The translations under genes were made by a program, and so were the position numbers. From positions 3,906,001 through 3,970,000 of the forward strand of contig NC_057318.1 of assembly GCF_000687475.1 (NCBI RefSeq): DNA of 64,000 bases, given 5' to 3'. The stretch is from Ustilaginoidea virens (lineage: Eukaryota; Ascomycota; Sordariomycetes; Hypocreales; Clavicipitaceae). The first letter of the stretch is position 1. Each line of letters opens with the position of its first letter. The notes below the pieces were generated by a model. It was not told the DNA's origin. It ran no database searches and worked only from the letters and a program-made list of their open reading frames with translations. This document shows positions 10,522 to 20,604 of the stretch, piece after piece.

Positions 10522-10709
10522 ATGCGGCCGGCCATCCTAGACATCCCGCCCGCAAAGCTCCTCAGCAGCAAGGACCACGTCGTGCCGGGCCAGTGCAAAG
10601 TCACAGCCTTCTTCTTCGAGGTGCCCCTCGACTACGAGAACCCCTCGGCCGGGTCCATCCAGCTCTACGCCCGGCGCGTCGCCAAGAATGAGAGGCCCCT
10701 CTTCCCACC

Positions 10710-10748
<39 letters not shown>

Positions 10749-12003
10749 CCACAACGACGCCCACGCCCACGCCCACGCCCACGCTCGCGGCAGCATCAAA
10801 CCCTACATGGTCTATCTCGAGGGCGGCCCCGGATTCGGCCACCGCTCGCCCTCGGACCACCCCGTCACGCGCGCCGCCCTCCCCCGCGGCTACCAGGTCC
10901 TGTTCATCGACTACCGCGGGACCGGCCTCAGCACGCCCGTTTCCGCCGCCATGCTTGCCCAGGTCGGCGACGCCGACGCCCAGGCCAGGTACCTGCGCCT
11001 GATGCGCCAGGACAACTCGGTCCGCGACTGCGAAGCCGTGCGCAGGTGCCTGACGGCCGCCTGGCCCAGCCGCAAGGCCGCCTGGTCCCTCTTTGGCCAG
11101 TCGTACGGAGGCTTCGTGAGCTTGTCCTACCTTTGCATGCACCCGGAGGGCCTGCGCGAGGTCTTCCTCACCGGCGGCCTGGCCCCCGTGGGCAAGACGC
11201 CAGATCAGGTCTACGACGCCACCTTTCGCAAGACGGCCGAGCGAAACCAACAGTACTTTGCCAAGTTCCCCCAAGACGCCCGTGTTCTTCGGGACGTCGC
11301 CGCCTACATCGAGAGCCGGGGCGGCAGGATCCCCCTCCCCGCCGGCGGCTTCCTGACCGTCGCTCGCCTCCTGACCATGGGCATCGCGTTTGGTGGCCAC
11401 GGTGGTTTCGACAATGTCCACGACACCCTCGCAGCGCTGGAGACGTCGCTGCGTCAGTTTGGCTTCCTGACCCGTGCCTCCTTGGCATCTCTGGAGTCCT
11501 TTACCCCCTTTGACACCAACATCATCTACGCCATCCTCCACGAAGCCATCTACTGTGACGGGCCCGGCAACGCCTCCAACTGGGCAGCTGAGCGGGTCGG
11601 CAGAGCTCGTGCGCCCGGTCCGTTTTCCTGGCTCCATCCCGACTTCTCGCTGGCGCAATCCCCCGGGCCGCTCTATTTCAGCGGCGAGATGATCTTCCCC
11701 TTTCACTTCGAGACCTATCCGGAGTTGATCCCCCTGCGTCAAGTGGCAGAGAAACTCGCCGCTTATACCGACTGGCCCGCGCTGTACGACCAGGACCGCC
11801 TGCGCAACAACAGCGTCCCTCTCTACGCCGCGTCCTACGTCGAGGACATGTACGTAGACTACCGTTTGGCCAGGGAAACGTCCACCCTGGTCAAGGGAAG
11901 CAAGGTTTTTGAGACCAATGTCATGTATCACAACGCTGTCCGCGCCAAGGCCGACGAGGTGATGCAACAGCTCTTCAGCCTGCGAGACGATGAACTGGAC
12001 TAG
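10522..12003 (+). CDS. Proline iminopeptidase-like alpha/beta hydrolase (peptidase S33)
   Basis: An intronless frame of 493 aa. The oxyanion region reads YLEGGPGFGHR, the strand-turn after it FIDYRGTGLST, and the nucleophile elbow GQSYGGF places the catalytic Ser at about aa 194. These are the hallmarks of the proline iminopeptidase branch of the S33 family, which removes N-terminal proline from peptides. Plausible acid and His residues lie near the C-terminus (YVEDMYVD and NVMYHNAV). An odd low-complexity insert follows ERPLFPP at about aa 64: twelve Asp residues and then an Asp/His/Ala repeat, before the first core strand. There is no signal peptide, so it is probably cytosolic. The ATG has a good context (CAACCATG) and is followed at once by conserved-looking sequence. 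Confidence 0.88.
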
Positions 12004-12235
12004 AGCAAACTCTTCTTTTTTTTTTTATTTGTTTTCTTCGACCGTCTCCTCTTTCCTGCAGCCGCCCAATAGCAAGAGTGGTGCACCACACACAACTGAT
12101 GCAAGAATTTGGCAAGACCAAAGAGTTTAAAACATGGCTCAACATGTCATCTCCTGCCTGTTGTTCGTACCCTGTAAACAGGAAACAAGGCGCCATGTTT
12201 TGCCCATTGGATTCGTCTGATCTATCAAAGAGGTG
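12004..12235. other. Short convergent 3' region
   Basis: The iminopeptidase and HELQ genes converge here with about 230 bases between stop codons. A T-rich run at 12014-12030 follows the plus-strand stop. No gene or repeat. Confidence 0.5.
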
Positions 12236-15200
12236 TTACTCCTCTTCCATCTCGGCCTGCATCTGCACACCTATGTCCAGGAGTCAGCGTTCGTCACACC
12301 ATGACACCCGAATGGAGCTACCGTCTCATCAAAACTCACTCCACAGCCTATTCGCCGCCTGACATATTATGTTGGCCTTTGCAACCATCTTTTCTCCCAG
12401 TAGTGCGTCGCTTTGTCCTTTTACCCGTACCTTGTTGGGTTGCGCCTAGTTTGTCATGAGCCAAACCACAGGATCAACTGAGTAAACACGAGAGACTGTG
12501 CGTGCCACGCCTACCTGCATCAATATGGGCACCAAGTCCTTCGGGTTGGTGTTTGCAATGGAGGCAATGCTGCGATATCCGTTGTCGTAAAACATCCGCC
12601 TTGCAGAAAGCCTGTTAGAGGACGTCATGTAATGGGGTACGGTTAGCGGAAAAGTTGGCATACGTACGCTGTACGACTCTTGATAAAGGGCAACCTGGCA
12701 AGGGCTAGGAGTTCACTTCTTGCACCGGCTGTCAAGCGATCCGAAAAATGATCAAGCGCAGCGGCCATGACTCTGTAGAACAATTAATCAAACAAGCGTT
12801 CATCGTCAGCAATTGAACGCAAAACCCCTTTTCGAGGACCCACGTGGGAATGCAGCGCCATGCAACGCCATGCAACGCCATGCAGCGCCGAGCGGCTCCT
12901 TGTTTGAATGATGGGAGTAGATTCTTACCCCCAACCCATGTGTTCGCAAAACTTCACCATGCCGGCAGCGAATCCCTGGCAAGTCTGTGACAGGTTTTGC
13001 ACGGAACCTCGTGGCATGTCGTACTTGCGTGCCACGACATGTATGGGTACCTCGTTACATAGGTCCCGCAATTGCATGGCTAGATAGAATCTACGGTAGA
13101 CTCGGGCCGTCTTCTTCTCTTCCGGTGTCGTGTCCTTCAGCGTTGCACCTTGAGCGCTTTTGGACCGTGTCAGAAGGGAAAAAAACGCACGAAGAGAATA
13201 GGGCATTCGCAGCAGGCATGGACTCACAGTCGAAGAACGTGTGTGGGCCTTATTCCCAGAAAGTCCAGGACTCTGAGGCCACTTTCGTCAAGGGCCTCCA
13301 TTTCGTTGCGAAATACTTGCCAGTTAACTGCGGCGCTGAAATCTTGAACTGGCGTCAAGACGTACAGGATGTGCATCTCGCCGTCCATTACAAAGGCCCG
13401 AAGGGCTTTGCTCAGCTCGCCGTGAATGAAGACACCATCGTCGGGATCTATCGATGATGCCACTATGGCCTTTCCCAGGCGAGTTGGGCTAAAGTTTGGA
13501 AGGGCGTCGCTGCTGATCAGCCCCATGTCTTGAAGCTCATCAAGACTGGATTTGACGCTCTCATGTAGGAACTCTGGTGATGGCTCTGAGCTGTGTAGCA
13601 GGGAACTGGAAAAGTACTCTACAATAGACTCGTGACTTGTAGCGAGGCGGATACATATAATCTCCAATATTGCCCTTGACACACAAATGTTAGTACAGTA
13701 AGCCGAATTCACTGACAGAATTCGTACGCAAGCCAGGATTGTTCACCGTTGTATACGTCGGTTTTTTGTGTTCAAGCAACTCGAAACCTTGGGAATTTCC
13801 GCATGCATCAATTGCATGACATGGTCGAGATCGGCATGCTTGCAGCAAAGATACGTCTCCCCAATTGGTGTCTTTCCTTGCCTTCCAGCTCTCCCTCGCA
13901 TCTGTCTTAGCATTGCAGGGCCAATGTACTCTCTTCCCATCCTTGCATTATGCAGTATCACTCTGCGAGCGGGCCTGGTCACTTTTGGTGAGAGGGGGCC
14001 AACAAAATAACGATGGAGACATTTCATTTCGCTCACAAGTTGATACCGGCAGCCAGACTGCACGTTGCTATGCAAACCAAAATGGTCCCCGAATCGTACG
14101 CAGCTGCGACGAGATCCCGTTCTTCGCTAGTCAAGCCAGCCTGTTCAGTTAGATGCAGGGTTTCCCAGCGAGATAGGGCGAGGTCATACATCTGGGCTAA
14201 TATTAGCAGAGGGGCGGCGCAATTGTGAATCCACACACCCTGTCAACTCACGATGGAAAGCAACCCCGTACAATACCGTCTCCTCCAAGACCGGATCCAC
14301 TTCTATACTTAGACTTCGCAAATCGGCCAACAGACTCATTCGTTTGTCGAGGATTTCCTGAGGCAGCTCGTGTGGCTGCGGCATGACGCGACTTATCCAA
14401 AGAGCATCAGATTCGCAAATGCCTCGGCTACCAGCAAAAACCAAGACGCCATATCCCATGCAAGCAGTCTCATAGGACAATGAAACAACAGAGTTAAGAA
14501 CCGGATCGGCGAATTCCTTGTGTAGAGAGAGATTGATGCGTCGAATCGGCGAACTCTTCCCGCTTGCGACGTCCTGACTGCTCAGTTGGGAAGAGGTCTC
14601 CCCTAAACCATCGTTGGGGCCGGCCAGAAAGATCTTGCCGTCGTAAACAAGATGTTCTTGTATCGGAACGGGCCTGTATCGCGTCTCATAGGCATGTGCC
14701 TTGAGCCAAGTCGACAGCAAACTGAGGTTCTATGAAATTGTCAGCTGACCCGCGGACATATGGTTGAGTGGGACGTAATTCAAACCGGAAGTGTTGCGCT
14801 CATGCCTATGATTTGAAGTTGCTGTCCAAGGCTAAGTAACTTGGTAGCAATGAGTTCGAATATGTAGCCCCGTTGGTCGTCGTCTATCATGTGAAGCTCA
14901 TCTAAGACTACAGCACGTAGCCTGCTGATGGAACAATCATCAATCGCCGTGTTCACAAGAGCGTTTGCCTACGAGCTGGTCAGCGAGGCTTCTAGGCTAC
15001 CTGGATACAGCATTCGTCTTACCTTTTCCAAAGTGCAAACTCCAATCTCGAAATCATCCCAGGTGGCCCTTATTTTACCGCCGCCTATAAAGCCAACTAC
15101 CCGGATAGTCCCGTAGTCTACACGTTGGCGCCACGGCTGATCGGATTCATCTTCCGCCGAGGGACTTTCTAGGATTCTCACGTTCCGCACAATCCTTCGA

Positions 15201-15853
15201 AGCCAAGCTACCTTTTCTTGAACAAGGGCAACATAGGGCAAAATAAGGAGTGCTTTGGTGCCGGGCGCCTCGATGATGCGTTTGAGCATAAGCACTGGGT
15301 TTCATTAGCTATAGCGGTGGAAACTCCGAGGCCGCGCGGTATGAGGCTCACAATCTGCAACCAGAGATTTACCACCACCAGTTGGAGCACAATATACGAG
15401 GTTTCTCTCCCCGGAAAGGAGTCCTGGACCCTTTAAGCAATTCTTCTGCCAGGGATATATATGTTTAATGCCCGCAGAAGCAAAATTCAAGGAAATTTGA
15501 CGTGGCAAGTCATATATTGCATGATCAAGGCTGAGCTCAGGGTCCTGTGAGGACAGCGGAGTTGCTGAAATAAGTCTCCTCTGCGTATATTCCGTAGTTT
15601 CCGAAGGGATTCTTTCCACATTGGATATCACACTGGCTGTCAGACGACACTGGCCGTGAGGGAGGACAATTGCTCTCTGAAAGTGAACAGTGGCTTGCGG
15701 ATCAGAATTACAGGATAACCGGGGCTTATCTGAGCCATCGCTGTTGGGGAGTTGACGTTTCTGACCAGCGATAGGCCCAGGAGTATTCGATGTTCTTTTC
15801 TCTTGAGCTATGCCAAAAGTCGTCTTGTGTAGTAGTCCTTGCATGCGCTTCAT
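12236..15853 (-). CDS. HELQ: HELQ/Hel308-type superfamily 2 DNA helicase
   Basis: Twelve exons on the minus strand: 15853-15352, 15294-15023, 14968-14786, 14729-14252, 14196-14037, 13974-13747, 13674-13228, 13156-12929, 12772-12668, 12599-12515, 12445-12340, 12270-12236; about 942 aa. Motifs in order: Walker A CAPTGGGKS, motif Ia LPYVALVQEK, DELH box, SATLP, the LAAGINLPARRVI region, QMRGRAGRQG (motif VI), then the winged-helix and Hel308 ratchet-like C-terminal parts (VNWQVF, SRTARMFYDNGY). HELQ unwinds forks and aids crosslink and double-strand-break repair in the nucleus. There is no polymerase domain, so it is HELQ rather than full-length Pol theta. The junction between exons 4 and 5 is abnormal: the expected FHHAGLT motif is interrupted and only a weak acceptor keeps the frame (see findings). 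All other junctions are clean. Confidence 0.85.
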
Positions 15854-18277
15854 GGCGATTAAGAGGCAGGGGACGGTGGCCTAGCAAGGTACCACAACCA
15901 CAATCACAACACCACAGCCGCAGTGGTAGAGGCATCTATACATGAAGGCGGGTCATTGTTGAAGCAAACGGGCTGCAAAATTAGTGGAACAGAGGAAGAA
16001 AATAAAATAAAAGAAGAGGAAAAAAGAATGTGCACGTATAAGTGACTGTATACCGAGGCAAAAGAGAGTGTTGGCTGATCCCGCGTTGGGCGGAGTGGGC
16101 AGCAATATCAGTCAAGTGGCTGTGGCAACTCGACCCGACGCGTCGTCACGTGAGAGGAGGTGCGGACACGGTACGTACCCGAAGAAGGCGGGAAGCGGTG
16201 GCCAGACGCAGTACGCAGTACGCAAACAGGGCAGCAGGAAAGAGCCACTAAAACGCGGGGCGTTCCTGACAACTGCTTAACCACGCACCACGCACCCCCT
16301 CCTTTCCGAACCCACGGCGTCTGGCGACACGCTGCAGACCCGATTCCCAGGGCTTGTCGAAGGCTGCCCCGCGGCCCGCCATTGGCCAGCATGCGAAACC
16401 CTGCGCCATTCCCCTTCGACGATAAGGCTAAGAGTGATTGGCGGTGGAGGCCACTGCCTTGTAGACGTGTAGTAGCGGTACGAACGTACGGAGTATCCCG
16501 TCTTGTTGATCCTTTCCATAAAATTTGTTGGCCAGTACCCACGACATGACGCAGTAGAGCTGAACTTGGCTGTATATAGCTTCTTCGCCTGGCATGCATT
16601 TTTAGTTGATGTCAATGTTTTGAGGACCTCGACATCTTTCTTATTTTGCTGGTTTGACTGGGGTGGGGGTTGGTTACATACCATCTTCACCAGTCGTGCG
16701 AGAGAGTACCTACCTACCTGGTACCTGTCTCGGCTTCTTGAGTCTGGTTGTGCGATTCCGCTTGATTCCGCTTGGCTTCTTGGAACCCCCCTCCCCCCAA
16801 TGCTGTTTGTTGCACGAGCAGGTCATTACATCACCAACACGGAAGCGGCCCCAATGGCGGCTGCCCGCCCTACCTTCCTCCTACTTTCCTTCGTTAGGAT
16901 GATGAGACGGCGTTGTAACTACCTACCTGGTAGTCGAAAGTGTGCGTCGTCTGCGATGGATGCCTTTGTCTGATTTTGGTGTGTACGGAGATGCCGCTCT
17001 TCCCAGAGAGAGCGTGGAGAGCCACTTCGACCGGCGATGGATCCTGACGGCAAAAAGTCGACATGGCCATAGTCTTTGCTTTCCTTCAACCGGCGTGGGC
17101 AAAGTCACGCCAACTCCTGCTTTGGTCCTGGAAGCAGAATCGTGGCGGATTGTTGGGAGGGGGCCGTAATGAACCCAGCTGGTCCCTGGACCGGACCACC
17201 CCAGAACCAGACATAGGCTGGTGGTTATGTAGTAGTGGGCCTTGCCCGTTGCACCTGCCATCAATTGATGCTGGTATCCTCCGGCAATTTGAAGTCCAGT
17301 CAGCCAGCAGGTAGGGTAGGTGTCTGGTACGGAGTACACAGTGCCTAATACGCACTATGGAGTACCTAAGGTAGGTACCTAGGTACCTGGTAAGCAGCAC
17401 TGAGCCAAGCAGACATCTGGTGCTTCCCTTGATGCCTTACCCAGCGTGCCTCATTTCATGCCCTCGGTCGATCCGGCAAAGTCGACTCTACTATCGGAAA
17501 CAAGCCTGAGCATATATCCGTACTTGCTACCAAGAGATGGCCAGCGTGAAGATTCATGACCCGATTTTCAAGTTCCAACAAGTGCGAGTGGCTCGGCGAT
17601 CGTTCCACAGGCACCTTGCTTGAATGGAGAAGCTTGCATGACACGACGACGTCCTAATCCCCGACCGCGGTGGCACTAGCTTTTCGGCAGAGAAAATTTG
17701 ACCGCGCTGGGTAATTTCGACGCCGCCATGCTAGATGAGGGGAGAAAGGAAACTCTCCGCTTCACGGTGCTGCTGTAGGTTAGCAGAAACTCGTCATACT
17801 CGCGCCAGCGATTGAACGATGGATGGGGAGGAATTGTATGTATTGTGATGATCAAGGTAAATCAGAAATGTTTCTTGACATGTGGGTCCCGGAAAAGTGT
17901 CCGGATCATATTACATACGAGGAGGTGGTGGACGGTAATGTGCTTAATGTGCTTAATGTGCTGAAAGCTCTGCCGCCGCTGCAGACTAGGCGAGGCGGTT
18001 CCTCAAAACACGACCACGAGCACCCAGGCAGGAAGGGTGGGCATTGATTGAACCAAGGCGAATTCCACGATGACGACGACAACTCGCGTATCATGGCCTT
18101 CACATCCCTCGACTGCAGCTACCGAAAGATGCCGCGAGGCAGGACTGTTGGCCGTCTTGTTGTGCAAGCGAAGGGCGCACCAGACAATAGGAAGAAAAGA
18201 CGTGCGGTGCAGTGCAGTGCGAGTGCAGTGCGAGTGCAGTACGGAGTACTCGGTGCGGTGCGTGCCTCCAGCGACAT

Positions 18278-18345
18278 GCATCCCTGTCATCCTTGTCATC
18301 CTTGTCATCCTTGTCATCCTTGTCATCCTTGTCATCCTTGTCATG
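18278..18345. repeat. 9-bp repeat CATCCTTGT
   Basis: About seven copies of CATCCTTGT in tandem. Read on the minus strand the unit encodes Asp-Asp-Lys, giving a long charged repeat in the shadow ORF at 18100-18381; no start context or flanking domain supports a gene. A GAGTGCAGTGC repeat lies just before it at 18205-18240. Confidence 0.9.
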
Positions 18346-19887
18346 CTTGTCTGTGCACCCACTCCACCAGACTGTTTGCACAAAGTCTGTTGCCTTCTAT
18401 CTGCACACTGTCCACGCCTGTGTGGCCGGATCGTGGCCGGATCGCGGCCGGCGGGGTCCCCCCTAATCGTCTCACATGAAGAACCGACAGAAGCCTTGGA
18501 GCTCCGAATTAATACTGTTTGCTCTGTTGTTCGCCGTGTGACCCAAAGGAAAGCGTCAATCTTGGCGGGTAATGAGGAGAGTAGAGCAGTAGAGCCTTGG
18601 GCCCCAGGTACCAGACGATTTCGCCATCTGGCTGGGCATGGCATACGGAGTACACCAAGAGGGATTAAAAGGTCACAGGTGCCTGCCTACCTCTTGCCTA
18701 CCTCCTAGTCAATAACATAGGGCCGCGACAGGCTGGCGGCTCCCACCATTTCAGAGACATGATGATGAGCAAGAGCCAAAGGTCAACCTTGAGTCTGTCT
18801 GCGGGGGAGGAGGATAGGGACGTCGTTTGTTCCTTGTACTTGTTGCGGCAGGCCGGCCAACAACCTCTTTCCTTCAATGCCGCCACCAGACGGGCACGGA
18901 CAAGCGAAGCCCGAAACTCGAGCGCCTCCTGCCTCTTGTCCTTTTTCCTGGTAGCTACTCCGTACATAACGTATTGACCTAATGTTAGGTAGGTACCTTA
19001 GGTAGGTTAGGTACCTAAGGTACCAGGCAGCGGGTTCATCACAGCATAAAGCACGTTGACCTCGAGTGCTCCCAGCCATGTCATGTCAATCAACCAGACC
19101 ATATGTATCAATATGTGCGCCAACCAGCAGGCAGCCGTCCCCATCCGGGCCATCCCCCCCCCCATCCCCCTGTCTCTCTGCCCAGAGGCAAAAACAACAA
19201 CGCCACTTGGTGACGCCCATTCAGAAGCTTGCTCTTGTTTGCCTCTAGCATTCGCAAGCCTCCCAAGGTTACGTGATATGCTCGGGCAGACCCGTACGCC
19301 AACACCCGCTGAGTCCTGAGCCCTGACGCTGTTATGCATTAAATGTCCAGCTGTGGGACCCATCTTGATTGAACTTACATAGAGTTGCGCTCCTGTTGAT
19401 AACGTTGATAACATTGAAAGAATGCACCAGACTCCAGTCCTTCGCTCTTCCCGACAGCTAGGCCAAAGGGGGAAGGGGGAAGAGAGCCCACGTGTTGAAA
19501 GGGACTTTCCGACCAAGAAACAGCTGGTCTCTTCGCTGTCAATCGACGATGACCTATGACCTGTGTTGGTACTATTCTGGTTGTAATCAATGTTGGACCT
19601 CACTCAACCTGCCAGGGTCTGGGGCTCTGGGAATCTATCTCTAGCCAGACAATCCTTCAACAGATTACTCGGTAGAAGGTGTCGGAAGATGGGAGGAGCT
19701 TCTGCAAAAAGACTATGGCGCCTCGGCGGTACAGAAAGCCCCCCCCCTCCTTCCCCCCTTTTGCTTTGCTACAGAGGGCTGTCCAGACAATTTAGACGGC
19801 CACGGCCACATCTCCGCTCATGTTGTTCAGTCGGCCTCGTCAGACGCGGGTAAACAAAGTGGTGGGCGATGATGAACGCCTTGCGAG

Positions 19888-19919
19888 GGGGGGGAAAAAA
19901 AAAAAAAAAAAAAAAAAAA
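19888..19919. repeat. Adjacent G and A homopolymers
   Basis: A run of about 8 G passes directly into about 25 A on the + strand. No coding context. A terminal-looking A tract could mark a very old retroposed copy, but I see no element upstream and no target-site duplication. Confidence 0.8.
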
Positions 19920-20261
19920 GCGCCGGGATGAGAGATTCTCTTGTGGTGGGTGCTCTCTGAATGAACTGGTGTGAGACTGGTGGGCCACTCGTGGAGACTT
20001 TAGGTAACACTCGCTGGCCGGGGTGGCGTCAAGTATATATAAAGTATCTTGCGTCGAAAGTGGCCCCGCGGCGGCCCTGCTCGGTGCTGGGGTTGGTGCG
20101 CTGCACGCCCCGAAGGGGGCGCTAGCCGATACCCTGGAGCTACCTGCAACGCTAGTCCCGTCCCACCCATGCTCTGGTATACCAAGCGTGGGCGTATCGA
20201 GCCAGGCCAGGGCCGCCGCCTCGGGGGTGCCAGGACGTTTCTTCCTTCTCCCGGCGCCTGG

Positions 20262-20604
20262 GACTGACCAGACCTCTCTTCTCTTTCAACTTTCATGTTG
20301 TTTCCCGCTCCATACGCCGCGTCTCAAGGCCAGTTGTCGTCGACTAGACTCAACTATCCAGACATCTTCCGCCCTCTCGCCTCTGGAAACCTGGTTGCTT
20401 CGCCGCGGGGCAAGTCCCGAGCATCTCCAAATATCGCTCCCCATCTCGCTATCTCGCGTGCCCTTGGCCAACTTCCAAGAGCTTCTTCTTCTTCTTACAC
20501 ACTCACTTCCCTCCTTCTTCTTGACTTGAATAGCCAGCGCGGGCATGCCTTCTTCACACACACCTCGCTTCCTCCCCGCGCTGCGCAAATGATCCGTTGG
20601 TGCC
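20262..20604 (+). promoter_or_regulatory. CT-rich leader of the Snt2-like gene
   Basis: Long pyrimidine-rich stretches (for example 20268-20295 and 20480-20525) lie directly before the ATG at 20605. CT-rich tracts around the transcription start and 5' leader are usual for constitutively expressed genes in filamentous fungi. The assignment as leader is inference. Confidence 0.35.

Larger units (their letters stand above)
15854..20604. other. Gene-poor 4.7-kb region rich in short palindromes and microsatellites
   Basis: I see no gene I can support. ORFs are short, overlap on both strands and lack family motifs. The region concentrates TACGGAGTA motifs (near 16487, 17328, 18240, 18644 and 18956) and TAGGTACCTA-type motifs (16697-16725, 16918-16932, 17365-17393, 18983-19023). 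It also has a 9-bp repeat at 18278-18345 and a G-then-A homopolymer pair at 19888-19919. The last 350 bases before 20604 are CT-rich and probably the leader of the Snt2 gene. Confidence 0.55.

Noticed and set aside
10537..11967. 476-codon minus-strand ORF opposite the iminopeptidase gene
   Set aside because: The plus strand has clear S33 hydrolase motifs; the antisense frame is Gly/Val-rich shadow caused by high GC third positions.
18100..18381. Minus-strand ORF with Asp-Asp-Lys repeats
   Set aside because: Produced by the CATCCTTGT tandem repeat; no domain on either side and competing ORFs on the other strand of equal length.
19888..19919. Possible poly-A tail of a retroposed element
   Set aside because: No reverse-transcriptase remnant, SINE-like promoter or target-site duplication seen upstream.
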